In this document: positions 23,099 through 36,175 of the stretch, piece after piece | Layout of the letters: the number at the start of each line of letters is the position of its first letter | How positions within the stretch are numbered: the stretch's first letter is position 1 | Assembly (NCBI GenBank): GCA_035610835.1 | Contig: CM069456.1 | Location: 25,922,234 to 25,986,233 of the forward strand | Reading direction: 5' to 3' | Source of the DNA: Ophiura sarsii | Taxonomy: Eukaryota > Echinodermata > Ophiuroidea > Amphilepidida > Ophiuridae | Length of the DNA stretch: 64,000 nucleotides | Program-made: the position numbers and the translations under genes | The notes under the pieces: model-generated | Database searches by the model: none | Seen by the model: only the letters and a program-made list of their open reading frames with translations | Told to the model about the DNA's origin: nothing

Positions 23099-23891
23099 TT
23101 TCTTCCTCAGGGAATAAAAGGTTTCATTGGATCACCAAATCCCATTGTAAATAAAACTGCAGTATTCCCTCATACTATCATTCCCTCGAAGCAATGCTAC
23201 CCGCATGTCCCAACAGTCCGCGCGAGCCTTGTATTCAACAAAACGTCTGTATTTTCATCATTTTCAGTATTAGTGCTGTATGTCACACTGTGACTTGTAA
23301 CATGTGTAAGGGGTAGTATTATGTAAGAACAAGTAGATGTACCACATTAAACATTCAAATTAACACTGAAGCTAATTACTATAGTGTTCAATACTTCTTG
23401 CGTTTGGAATAAATGTATGTCCTTATACATTAGACGCACAGGTCTTCTGCCTCGTACACATATCGTGTCAATTTAGGTTGTAATTACTCCCATGTTGATG
23501 TTTCAAAAAGTAAAAGAAACACTATTTTTGAGGCCAATGCAGTGCAATGCATGCCACGAGTCCAGAATATGTACAGACCGATAAATGTACATGTCAACGG
23601 GTTTGTGAGAGATTTCCCAATTAGATAAATCAGACCGATCTAAACACCTATAATTCACTCTCAATTTCCTATCACCCAATATGTAGCATTTAATAACTCT
23701 GTCGACAATCTAGACTGCAAATTGGTACGAGGGATAATTTTACTTTCTCACGATCATGGAAACAACATATTCAAATCAACAGTCTTGGGTTTTTTAATTC
23801 AACATTTTGTTGAAACATTTACATGTACGTTAATTAATGTTGTGAGTGACCATGATGCATTCGATGTTAACATACAGTCACATCTATTCAC

Positions 23892-24244
23892 TTAAAGGTA
23901 GATGACCCGATCACATTTTCGTAGCACAGAATTATTTCAAACATACGGAGATTTTCATATCATATGAAAGCTCGTATTTTTCTCATCATCATACTGAAAT
24001 TTGACGGCCTAAATCGGTATAATTACGGAGAAATCGATGAAATAACGTCGAATTACCGCGAATGGTGGTAACCACCGATATAGTTTGTGTACTACTCAAT
24101 GGGTACAGTTCACAGCATCTTGTGCGTCTAAAATAAGAACCATTAGAGCTATGCAACTCAAACTTTGGAACACGACTTTTTTAAGGATGACCTTTCATGT
24201 AGAATAGAAAACTTCAAGTTGAAAATCGGAACATCTACCTTTAA
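23892..24244. mobile_element. TTAA-flanked MITE, copy 1 (near-identical to 54261-54613)
   Basis: TTAA at both borders (23892-23895, 24241-24244). Ends AGGTAGATG and CATCTACCT are inverted repeats with further imperfect pairing (CCGAT). The copy 30 kb away differs at only a handful of the ~345 bases. TTAA target choice is typical of piggyBac-type elements. No coding capacity. Confidence 0.88.
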
Positions 24245-26215
24245 GTTCACATCTTCATCGAGCATGCCACAACATGGAGCACAAATTTCTCCCGATCATG
24301 AGAAAAATATCTCTTGGCTTTTTTTTTTTACTTCAACGTGTTGTTGAAGCATTTATATGTTCTTGCATATTTATATGTTCTTGCATATACCGTCCATGTA
24401 TGTTACTAAATGTTGCGAGTGATCATGATGCATTCGTTAGTATTCACATTTAAAGTTCACATCTATCTTCATCGAGCATGCCACAGCATGGAGCACAAAA
24501 ACGTTACGAAGTCGTAACCAATTACACTTGCAAACAAAGACAACGGAATGTCGATATCATAATTATTTGTAAAATGCTACTTTTATTCGAGCTGCACATA
24601 GCGCGTATCAGATAGTATCGATTACAATTCCTTAAATCTTCATCAAAGTTAAATTACTTAAAACTAGCTTTAAATTGGTCTGAAATGTCTTATTCTGAAT
24701 AAATTAAACAATTTGTAGGCAATTGTTACAATAAATTACAATTAAATATACCAAATAAAACTGACCATGATACCATTTGCCAGATAGCACACATTTCTCC
24801 CGATCATGAGAAAAATATCTTCAAATCAACAGTCTTGGCTTTTTTACTTCAATTGTTTGTTGAAACATTTATATGTTCTTGTATATACCATGTATACCGT
24901 ACATGTATGTAACTTAAAGTTGCGAGTGACCATGATGCATTCGATGTTAACATACAGTCACATGTATTTACTTAAGTTCACATCTTCGTCGAGCATGCCA
25001 CAACATGGAGCACAAATTTCTCCCGATCATGAGAAAAATATCTTCAAATCAACAGTCTTGGCTTTTTTTTTACTTCAACGTTTTGTTGAAACATTTATAT
25101 GTTCTTGCATATACCGTCCATGTATGTTAATAAATGTTGCGAGTGATCATGAAGCATTCGTTAGTATTCACATTTAAAGTTCACATCTATCTTCATCGAG
25201 CATGCCACAATATGGAGCACAAAAACGTCACGGAGTCGTAACCAATTACACTTGCAAACAAAGACAACGGAATGTCGATATCATAATTATTTGTAAAATG
25301 CTACCTATTTATTCGAACTGCACATAGCGCGTATCAGATAGTGTCGATTTAAATTCCGTAAATCTTCATCAAAGTTAAATTACTTAAAACTAGCTTTAAA
25401 TTGGTCTGAAATGTCTTATTCTGAATAAATTAAACAATTTGTAGCAATTGTTACAATAAATTACAATTAAATATACCAAATAAAACTGACCATGATACCA
25501 TTTGCCAGATAGCACACATTTATCCCGATCATGAGAAAAATATCTTCAAATCAACAGTCTGTGTTTTTTTTACTTCAATTTTTTGTTGAAACATTTATAT
25601 GTTCTTGTATCTTTTAAGATCTTTCCCTAATCACAATCTTTAAGATTGACTTGTCAATCTTTTGATTTAAGAGAGTATACCGTATGTATGTTAATTAATG
25701 TTGCGAGTGACCATGATGCATTCGATGTTAACATACAGTCACATTTACTTAAGTTCACATCTTCGTCTTGCATGCCACAACATGGAGTACACATTTCTCC
25801 CAATCATGAGCAAATATCTTCAAATCAACAGTCTTGGGTTTTTTTACTTCAACGTTTTGTTGAAACATTTATATGTTCTTGCATATACGGTACATGTATG
25901 TTAATTAATGTTGCGAGTGATCATGATGCATTCGTTTCACATTTAAAGTTCACATCTATCTTCATCGAGCATGCCACAGCGTGGAGCACAAAAACGTCAC
26001 GGAGTCGTAACCAATTACACTTGCAAACAAAGACAACGGAATGTCGATATCATAATTATTTGTAAAATGCTACCTATGTATTCGAACTGCACATAGCGCG
26101 TATCAGATAGTGTCGATTGCAATTCCTTAAATCTGCATCAAAGTTAAATTACTTAAAACTAGCTTTAAATTGGTCTGAAATGTCTTATTCTGAATAAATT
26201 ATAATGTTCCATTTT
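24245..26215. repeat. Tandem segmental repeat in intron 1, about 720-770 bp unit
   Basis: Blocks recur in the same order: CATCGAGCATGCCACAACAT, CCCGATCATGAGAAAAATAT, TTGTTGAAACATTTATATG, AAAACGTCACGGAGTCG (about 24498, 25221, 25990), CAAAGACAACGGAATGTCGA, ACATAGCGCGTATCAGATAG, TTAAATTGGTCTGAAATGTC. Between two and a half and three units. The CCCGATCATGAGAAA block also recurs at sub-unit spacing and in diverged form from 23750. Open frames across it are not genes. Confidence 0.9.
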
Positions 26216-26257
26216 ATTTCGCGCACTAGCATCATCACTATTAAATAAAATCCACAC

Positions 26258-26258
26258 A

Positions 26259-26291
<33 letters not shown>

Positions 26292-26292
26292 C
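26258..26292. repeat. (CAA)n microsatellite
   Basis: About eleven uninterrupted CAA triplets. Confidence 0.95.
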
Positions 26293-26844
26293 TATAGGGT
26301 GTATTCGTTTTTGCATTATTACGTTATCATATAATATTAATATACGTATCAATCATTGTCAATTAGATTGGCACGTGATATTGACTCAATACTTTGACAC
26401 ATTATACAATTAATAAATAATTAATAACAGCTCATTCTTTGATAATTACATTGCTATTCTATAGACGCCCAATAAAGCAAGCTAATGTGTTCATATACCT
26501 ACCGTATGTTTATTATTTTTTAATACCAATTTTAATTTGTTAATTTCAAGGAATTTTCTTGATGGGAAATAAATGTACCAAATAAAACAGACCATGATAT
26601 CACTTGCCAGATAGCACTTGACTTGATAACAGTGCTAGAGTATTGAGATCGTTCAAGTAACCGTGAACAATTATGAGGCTTTTGTTGTTAGGATTTCATT
26701 TTTCTGATGGTATTGATATTGCCGCTTATTTATTAATGTTGACGTTTGGAATCTTATCACGGCTGCTATAAAATGCGATATCTAATTATTTCAGATATAA
26801 TTATGTTGAATTGTGAGATAGGCTTTTACGACGGGTATTCATAA

Positions 26845-27460
26845 TATAAGTTAAAAGTTTAACGGGTTCGCCGTCGGACGAGTTTTAATCTGTCAAGCTT
26901 TCGTCAGGATTAGCTCTGACTTCTTCAGGACCAAATTATTATAATATTAAACAAAACATAGAGATTGCCACTTCTCTTGTTATCATCATTTGGGCTGCCC
27001 CTTGCCCGATGATTTTAGAGTAGGTGCCCTTTCCTACTTGTGAAAGAATTGGTGGCTCTGAAAAGAACCGTTCAGATGGATTGCCGCTTCCACTGAACAC
27101 GTAGGTTGCCACTGGCCTACTATATATAAATTTGGTTCTAATAGAACCTCCAAAGGACTGCCCCTTGACCAATGGCAATAACGTAGAGACTGCCCCTTGT
27201 CTACTACAGACTACACAAGTCTAATGCACAGTAGTGCGGTCACTGATCTGTAAAGATTCTTTCACAAGTAAGAAAGGGCACCTACTCTAAAATCATCGGG
27301 CAAAGGGCAGCCCAAATGATGATAACAAGAGAAGTGGCAATCTCTATGTTTTGTTTAATATTATAATAATTTGGTCCTGAAGAAGTCAGAGCTAATCCTG
27401 ACGAAAGCTTGCCAGATTAAAACTCGTCCGACGGCGAACCCGTTAAATTTTTAACTTATA
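26845..27460. mobile_element. Long foldback element with hammerhead-like cores
   Basis: Arms of about 205 bp (26845-27050 and 27256-27460) are almost perfectly complementary, with a ~205-bp spacer. In the outward reading of each arm (27377-27406 on +, 26899-26928 on -) the sequence CTGAAGA, then GTCAG-loop-CTGAC, then GAAA resembles the conserved core of a hammerhead ribozyme with a 5-bp stem II, though one extra A follows CTGAAGA. No matching stems I and III were found. The spacer repeats an ACTGCCCCTTG motif. No protein coding seen. Confidence 0.8.
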
Positions 27461-28571
27461 TAATTATGTTGTTTGTCTCTATCATATTATATGAGCGAGG
27501 AAAGTCGTTGGTGAAATAATATTTTCAAATTGATAGAACACCGGTCTTTTCCCAAAAACAATCTCAGTCTTTCTCGTTAACAACGAACACAGTTTGTATA
27601 GGCGTACAATTATTGAAAAAAATAGTTATAAGCTGTTACATTGATCTAAAATTCAACTCTCAATTCAACTATAAGTTTTGTCACCATTAGGACATATCTC
27701 ATTTCCTTCTGATCGTTTGATTAAGTTTTTGCTAGTTTGAATTGAGGAGAAGTGCCTATTTTATATTTCAGAGGCCTTGAACATGTTGTGAAGATTGAAT
27801 TCCATGTGTTAATACAATTCGTTGACCCCCCTCGAGTCTCAGACATCAGTAAACTTATAAAATGTGAGCGATGGAAAAAATATATAAATATGTAATATGC
27901 GACGCCAAATAATAATACCCGGGATTGATACACAAATAGGATCGTCATGACATTTGTAATGAAAATGATGATCGATTGATCGACGATAACCTTGACATGT
28001 TTTGTCCTTTTGGTTAAAACAAGTGAACAGCCAGTAAGCCTAGATACCGAGTGAACTCAATGCCTTCATATAAAATTCATGTTAAGTCCAATGACGAATA
28101 AAGCATTCAGGAATAGGAAATCAATCTCGCGTATAGCTTTGGTAATTGCTTTACTAAAAGTCGTTACGATCATGTATGCCTCGGGCTTTCTGTGTTATAT
28201 GAGGACTGAGGTAGTCAGTAAGATGGGCTAAATAAGCTCATCATAGCCGGTATGGTACTCGGGGCACTTAACACGGCAGCGCCACGTGTGCTTGCGTGTC
28301 GCACGCGGTTGACGGTATACACACCGCGTTGGACTCTCAGCTACGCCGGCAATATGCTCCGAGGGAATGACGGGATGGTTGAATGGTCGAGTGCATGCTC
28401 TCTTACAATTACGTCAACTGTGGTGTTAAAAACCAGGGAAGAGGCCCATAAAACATGTTTTATAATGCATATTATTTTCATCTATATGTTTTATTAATTA
28501 GCTATCTGCATATCTATCGATATGCTAAGCAATGCATTCAAATGTCAATATGTTAAGGCATTCAAATGCTT

Positions 28572-28594
28572 TAGGGGGGGGGGGGGGGGGGGGT
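28572..28594. repeat. G homopolymer run
   Basis: About 20 consecutive G. Confidence 0.9.
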
Positions 28595-29451
28595 TCATCG
28601 TCGTGCATCTTCAAGTTGCACAACAGTATAGTAGATATATACACACAAAGGCTATGCTATCATCAAAACCTAGAATGTGCTATTTGCACTTTCACGTATT
28701 CAACTCATAGTTACGTCAACAACTATAATTGAAATATTGCTGTCCTTACTGTATAGCACTTTGAAACGAACTCCAAGAATGTGAAGTGGATATGACAGAA
28801 ATACTGACTTCAGCATGGATGCAGGATTGTAATTCAGCCCGACCCGCACATTTTACGCCATTAAATAGGCCTGCAGTTATTGTTCTTAAAGTCTCAGTAA
28901 TTGACTGATCATTTTGCTTTAGTGCACCTATAGCCGCCTATCTTCCAAGGTTTTCATAAGTTTTCCATGCCAATTTTTATAAAGTTTCACAGTTTTTCAC
29001 AAAGTTACAGAATAGTTCATTTTAATTCAAATTACGCCCATTTACAGAAGTTATCCATCGAATTACGAGCGCGACATACATGGTATCAGAACCTCGAACA
29101 ACGTAAGGAATTCTTATGTGTGACTGGTCGATACCTACACCCGTAGAACGACAGATCAATAGGAATCGCCGCTGTCGAGCAGGGGTACTGGTACCGCGCC
29201 AGTCGTGCGTGTATTTCTGAGGATAAAATCTGTGAATAGGCTTGACTTGAAAGCCCAGTAAAATAGTACGTAACAGAAAGTTTAACACGCAATGTTCAGC
29301 CGATGTTGGATGTGTTCACGCAAAATAACGTTTTATAAAATGACACCTGGTTCGGAGTTGGTTTCAAATTTACGACGCACATGAACATAAGCTGATGTGA
29401 AACTATATAAAACAGAACACGCAATCATAATTTCATATTCTTTATAAAACT

Positions 29452-29640
29452 GTGGGACAGAGCTATCGTTTTTTCCTATACAAAATGATCAAATTCTTTG
29501 TTGGTAAAACCTGTTTGCGGTACTATTATTATCTATATATAGCATGTCACATGACCATTCCGCCGGGCCAGTTGCCTGATGACGTCCAGCGTTGCTGGAC
29601 CCAACGAAGTGAAGTTATGGCTAAACGTAAGTTCCCGTAA
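29452..29640 (+). other. Exon-like open frame with hairpin and GTAAGT, unassigned
   Basis: The 62-codon frame reads HMTIPPGQLPDDVQRCWTQ near its end and is followed by AAC|GTAAGT (29631), a good donor. The DNA contains a perfect 7-bp hairpin GTCCAGC-GTT-GCTGGAC (29584-29600). No domain recognised. It could be a non-coding exon or chance. Confidence 0.2.
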
Positions 29641-32321
29641 AATGTGTCAATGGTATCGCCAAGGTGTTATCTCAGTATGTGTTGTGGTACTTTTGTTTTA
29701 GAATAACTTGACTATCTATGTTGGTTTCTCGAGATATCTCAGATTGTTTTGTGGTCTTCTGTTCTAGAATAACCTGACTATCTATGTAGCTGTTCTGTTC
29801 ATCTTCATTACATTATCATTCTTTTTCAAGTTCTATGGTTATGTGGTATAAAACAGTCGGTCTCTTTCTTCCTCCCTGTCTACTTTACTTTCTTTCTTGC
29901 TTTCGGGTGAAGACAGTGTACTGTTATCTGATGAATAATTCGATTTTTCTGACGAAAATAGGGCGGTGTTTTTGTTCGAGTGTTTTTGATGGTAAAATTG
30001 ATATTTTTCCAATGTTCTGAAAACGATAACGGTTTGTATAAACCCACCAGTTGAAGTGTGAGTTTCTATACTACTTTTTGATGTCATTTTGTGTGTTTGA
30101 TTCTTCCTAAAGGCGTTTGGGTAAAATCTTTTAAGGGACTTTCTTAGACGTACATGTACTTCGCTATATTTCATGTTTGTTTTAGTGTTGAATACCTACT
30201 AAGTTCAGATATTATTTATTTTTCGTATTATGAATCACTTTCGCCGGTTTAGAGGTATTAACATGGATCAAAATACCTTTTACATATGGACGACGTATTT
30301 GGACTGAAGAAATAGACAGTTGTGATTTGTTAATTTGATGCAATAACCGAATTCGATCACTTATTCCCAAGATATCTTTTTAGACTTGCTGATACCAAAG
30401 AGCAAGAATATTATCACCAAATGTTGTATACATTTGATAGGCCTATACCGAATTCATGGATTTCGCGAATGGAAAGATCATTTGCTTATGTGAAATAAAA
30501 CCCATCGGCCCTTTTCAACTTGATGTGCATTTCTTATACGTGCTTCTATACACCCCTATTGATTATATCGTGCCGAAAATACATGAACGAATAACCACAA
30601 TATTTCTATGTTCAGTATGAATGTTACTATATAATTGTGAAATATTGATCAGTTCATGAAGCAAATCAAATGCTGTTTATAGTGTTATCATTGATCATTA
30701 CACCGGCTTTGGTGTTTCGTTGCCATTTAGCATGTTCAGAGGCCCGGAATATAGGTCAGGGAATCCCTTACCACAAGATTTTATGACTTGTTATGACGTC
30801 GATACACACATTATCATTGGAGTAATTGACCGATGAGATCAGGTGATTATGAGCGCTAACTATATCTTTATAATGAGGGAGCCGTCATTTAGAAAGTTTA
30901 CGAGATAGAGGTAATAACCGTTAGCTTTGGTTATAGATATAATACACGGTTTTCAATTGCCAGCAATCTTCGATATAAATCATATTGGATGAGTCTAATA
31001 GGCAATATTTCACGTGATATCTCTGAATGGCATTTACTCTTTGGGAATAAGCAAAGTATTTGAATTGTTTCCGTGATATATCTATCAATTTATGATGATC
31101 ACTTTAAATCTGTATAGGTTTCATGAGGATTATTTTGCAATTTTTCATAGCTTAGAGACCGTGTCGGCCTTGTTCAAGCGTGAAGTCAAACAATCATGGT
31201 GTACATTTGCAAAGAAGATCGGTACCTTCAGATTGTCTTACACACTCTGGAGTTATACCTTGTCTCCAAATATGCTTGTTTATTAACTGTCCGCTAATTA
31301 TAGATACATACTTCTCCACTTAGCTTCATTTCCTGACAATTTCAGAAAGAGTTAACAAAACCCAAAAGAGTGCATTTACTACCAGCGTATTTGTTGGTAC
31401 ATCACATTGCCAACGCTATCAACTTACGATGAAAACTGATTGATAGCTTTAGGCCTATAATTTTACGATTTAATATTTTATTAACCTTTGTTTTGTGTTG
31501 TAGCAAACAACAAACCTTTCCTCGTACTATCAGGGTATTTTTATACAAGACCGGGCTTGCCTCTCCAGAAAAAACTTTAACAAACCCGCGCATATAGCTT
31601 GTTAAAGAACGCGTCAAAGTCCCTTAAAATCATTGTATAGATCAATATGCATCATATATGATGTGTTCAGATGTCTTGTTTTTAAAACTTTTTATCTAAG
31701 TTATTGTCAATGCATAAAGGGATCTAACCTTTTGATAATGTTAAGAAATATTGCACATGCATAGTGAAAATGGTGTTCACTGCTCAGGAAGCATGTAATA
31801 TCTGAACACTGATGTTAGGTCGTCTGTAACGGCTTCAAGCTTCCATGTATATGTGAGTTTGTATAATATGCCAGTTGGTCTCATCAAACGTTCGGCTCAT
31901 ACTTTTTATGTTTTCGTATAATTTCTTATTTTTTTAATGCAAAGATCAATGAAAGTTATACAACCAAGCGCGGGCAGGCAATGATAGATGCATCATGGGA
32001 ACTTTCATATGCTAAGTGAGGTCACATGTCATAGGTCATTTACAAAGTACGACGGTCATTATCTTTTTCATAAGTGGACAGAATTAAGTGCATTATATGC
32101 GCGCGGATAACACCAGCCACGCCATGTTTACATAATGCTTAAAGGTGAATTACCGGATTTTGTTTCATGCTGAGGTGTTTTTTTCACAGTATCCTCATAT
32201 GTTCGATACAAAGTATAATATAGATCACAATTCTTCATATATGACTAGTACAATACAGACGATAATGAGCATTACTGATATACATGTATACTACCATCCC
32301 ACAATGGTACTAAGAGGGAAT

Positions 32322-32660
32322 TCATTTTTTGTTAAAATTCGCAATGTTCCCGTTTCTTATGGCGATATATTTTTCAAGGGAGAAGAACAGATTTGCTTCC
32401 TTCCGGAACAAAGCGAAAAATGGTAGCCCCTCTTTCATTTTGATCTTGTAAAAGCGACACAGTAGAAAAATTACATTTAAGGCACTCATGTTATGGTTGG
32501 CTAGCCCAAGTAGTTGAATCTGTCTATCCATAATGATGGTGATATTTGTCTTTTTCTTAATTCATTTTATAGTTTTAATATGGTCGGACATTCACAAAAT
32601 AGGTGTTGTATGGTTTCATCTGTTTCTTTACAAAATGTGCATAAATTGTGAGTCTTTCCG
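32322..32660 (-). pseudogene. LINE ORF2 C-terminal fragment in the Hox intron
   Basis: On the minus strand 32641-32588 encodes CTFCKETDETIQHLFCEC, the Cx2C-x8-H-x4-C knuckle of the zf-RVT domain. After a stop and frame break, 32531-32322 encodes LNVIFLLCRFYKIKMKEGLP and FFALFRKEANLFFSLEKYIA, the usual end of LINE ORF2. It is truncated and disabled, and its strand is opposite to the Hox gene, a common bias for intronic insertions. Confidence 0.7.
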
Positions 32661-34308
32661 CCATTTTTTTTTTCCAAAAAGAGTTAACTCCTAAAATTCA
32701 GTGAGTTAGGCGAATACTGAGTTTTCTATATATACTACATGAACGCACATAAACTGTTGGTGGTTAGGCCTAACTACTACAATAATACAATAATACGCCT
32801 CTCATTTTGTATGGATAATGACAAAAATATGAACCTTTTCAATTTTAATTGGAAAAGGCTAAAGGTGATTTGGCCACCCACCTTTAAAAAACTATATTCG
32901 TCTGGAACCGGTTCGCTTTATTAACTAAAATGTCTTGTCCGAGTCAATTACATAATTTAAAATTTCTTTCTTTAATAATATATAACTATTTAGAAGGCAC
33001 ACGGCACATATGATGTGTGGTACTTGGAAATTGGTTAGTGTTGCTCGCACTTAAAAGTCAACGTGATACATTTCGGCCAGCAATATGAACGTTCTGTTAC
33101 CGCCGCGATGAAATAAAACGCTATCATATCTATAGGATATCTATTCTATAGGAGGTTTATAGGTCGGGAATGCCCCATGTAATGGCATGGTGCTGATATA
33201 TAATGTTTCAAATTACCCCGCTATTGTCGTTAGTGTAGCTCGTTATATATCAAGGTGATTAAGGATGTATCAAATGCACACTAGTCGATGTTTTCAACGA
33301 GGGAATCCTGGCCATTCACTATAAACGTGGAAACGATTCAAAAACATCCATTCGCGTAATCTTTTTTTCTTCTCGTTGATTTTGATGAATTACCGGAGAA
33401 ATATAAAACGGCGTAATTTTTCATTGCACCTTTATTGACTATATAAGCGATATATTATCGAGGTATGTAGTGGCAATATAAAGCGTTATAGTATTATTGT
33501 CATATTAATGTGCATCCCAGGGTCAAACCAATTCTTCACAAACCATGAGGATTCACAAAAAAAAGAAAAATAATGGCAATATTATTCTGACAATGCATTA
33601 AAGGTGTCTAATACGATCGAACCGACTTATATCATTGTATATCCGAGACTGCTTAAAATGTGCCCATAAACATAAACATTTTGGTCTCAAAATTGGTTTC
33701 AAACAACAACGATAGGCCTAGTCTGTTCAGAATGTTCAATGTCAAAACATTCCAAAATGTCGCGCTACATCTTTAGATAGAGCGTGGAATATGAATTACT
33801 ACCAGTAGGCCCCTATAGATATATATTTTCTGTTTAGCATGTTTAAGGTAGGCCTACTATAGGTCGTATTGTTATCATGAATATTGCCATTTTAAAGGCT
33901 AATTGGCAATATTATTATGGAGAAAGAGTTGGAATATATAACTTGTAAAATGATTGCGTATTTGGTCTACTTCTTCTCACTCGGCCCCTCCCCCACACTC
34001 CACCCTAAACCTTGCCTCCTTATCGGTGAGGTGGGAATATTATAATTGCACAAGCTGGCTTTGATTATAGTTGTTTTCACAGTTCGGCGAGGAGCAAGAA
34101 CCTTGTTTTTTGGAGTAAAAAACATCACCAAAATGTGCACACAATTTTTGAAAAAATAACTGCCCGGTCGACAGACCCTATACATGAGAGGTCCGTTTGC
34201 CCGTAGTACAGGTTTTGTTTGTTTAGTCCATGTAACAACTAATAAGTAAGCCCAGTTCTCGAAGTAAATAATTGATGTTTTTAAATAGTAGGCTTAGTCA
34301 TCCTAGGT

Positions 34309-34324
34309 TATATATATATATATT
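34309..34324. repeat. (TA)n microsatellite
   Basis: Eight TA units. Confidence 0.85.
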
Positions 34325-35089
34325 GCCAGTCTACCTTATAAGGATCATTCATGGATGTTAATGACGTGCAATTCTTTCTTTTCTGAAGTCTGAATGGATA
34401 ATTGTTGTTTGGGTCCAATACAAGTCACAGGGTGAGTGACAATATTGTTGTTTTGGCCAAATATGCTAAATTCATCAGAAGGCTGTAGAATACTGTTTAG
34501 TTTAGTGTATCACTGGAGGAAGTTTACTACCGCCATGAATGAAATTCATCCACAGATTGCGAGAATGAACATTCAATTACAACAACAACACACTTAATCA
34601 CGAGGTTATCTGAATCCATCCCGCCGTACAAAACATGACGATGTCACGGTTAAATCTTGGCAGTCAAACAAGCCATTTCACGGTAGACGAGGTTTGCTTC
34701 GCAGCAAAGGTGTCGCGTTACAAAACACACCTGTCACGTTTAAAATTGACAGGACCGCTGAGAGGGAGAGGTCTTGCAAACAATGTGTAACGTAAAGATT
34801 CAGAGCATCGACATTATTTCCTGCATTTTATGTAAAATAAACCCCTTTTCTGAAATAGTGTTCATGTGTGATAAAACTGACACATATTTTTGTAAAAAGG
34901 TTGTTGGTCTTTGTTGAGTTATTTTCATTGACTTGTATCCTTCATAATGTATGATGACAGTTGATCTGCTGTATAGCCTATACCTGAGTTCTAGTTACAT
35001 TTGGTGTCTGATGCTCACTCTCTTGAATCTCGATTTGTATGTTTCATCAGACCGTTTTGACATTTTGGCATCCTACTTGAATACCTGCT

Positions 35090-35405
35090 TACATTGTTTG
35101 CTATCTACTGAAGATAGCAAATGTCATATTCACTGCTTTCTTCTGAAGATAGCAAATTTCATATTTTAATATGAAAATATTAATATCTTCTTACAGTATA
35201 TAAGTTTTAATATCTTCAATAGAAAACAATTAAAATTGCTTTCTACTGAAGATAGCACATTTTATATTAATTGCTATCTACTGAATATAGCAAATTTTAC
35301 ATTAATTGCTATCTACTGAAGATAACATTTTATAATTATATTCACTGCTCTCTGCTGAATATAACAAATTTATATTCACTGCTATCTACTGAAGATAGCA
35401 AATGT
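35090..35405. repeat. Array of hairpin-forming repeats
   Basis: Six to seven copies, spaced 30-50 bp, of GCTATCTACTGAAGATAGC or close variants. Each is itself a perfect or near-perfect stem (GCTATCT / AGATAGC) with a short loop. A diverged single copy occurs at about 15960-15985. Confidence 0.85.
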
Positions 35406-35614
35406 GAAGAGACTATGCCAGTACAGGGTGATATTGTGATAGGAATATATTCCATGATTAACACGAAATTTATCTTAAATATCATGATAACGCTTTTATA
35501 TGAATTGATGAAATCATCTAATTACAAGCACTACAATATGTAGAGTTGGGTGGTAGTATCATTGCACCACATGAAAGATGCTTTGGCGTCATGGCAGCGG
35601 GAAAGCGGCCCTTA

Positions 35615-35637
35615 TAATATATATATATATATATATT
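35615..35637. repeat. (AT)n microsatellite
   Basis: About eleven AT units. Confidence 0.9.
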
Positions 35638-35814
35638 GTGGAATTAAGGATTGTTCGGAAGCTAAGTCAACGGAAGTACAAACAACACCCAAAATGACAT
35701 AATGTTTATTATCATGTCAGATTATGTAAACTTGAATTATCCATTTGAATGCCTTTACACTCGCTGGTTACAATCATTAGTATACTACTTGATGATTTTG
35801 ATTACATGAGACAT

Positions 35815-36175
35815 GCAGGGATAGCACTGGATCCAAAATGTGAGAGGTCCCATGACATTTTTCAGGACCCCGTAGGACTTCAAAAAACAAATTTAAGGGG
35901 TCCCCCAAGAAAATGAGGGGTCCTGAAGTTTGGGTATTTAAAAAAAATACTTTTTTACGGGCAGTTTTAATGGATTTATATTGTGAGCAAAGGATGGATA
36001 TGTAATTTACAGAATTTCTTAAGGTTTCCATTTCCACACATCGTCGAATTTAAGGGGTCCCTTCAATTTTGATCGGGACCCGCAAGTCTTTCCAATTTGA
36101 AACCTGACGCGTCACTATTAGAAAGTGAGAGGTCTAGGACGCGCAGACGCGTCAGAATGCGACCCCTGGACATCA
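35815..36175. repeat. Dispersed repeat with GGGGTCC blocks
   Basis: Direct and inverted GGGGTCC(C/T) blocks and the segment GACGCGCAGACGCGTCAGAA. The latter is also found at 3781-3810 (GACGCACAGATGCGTCAGAA). Borders not defined. Confidence 0.5.

Noticed and set aside
28370..28450. tRNA-like start (GGGATGGTTGAATGGTCGAG)
   Set aside because: No B box follows and no cloverleaf can be drawn.
34921..35405. Regularly spaced short repeats resembling a CRISPR array
   Set aside because: Eukaryotic context, spacers similar to one another, units self-complementary; it is a minisatellite of hairpins.
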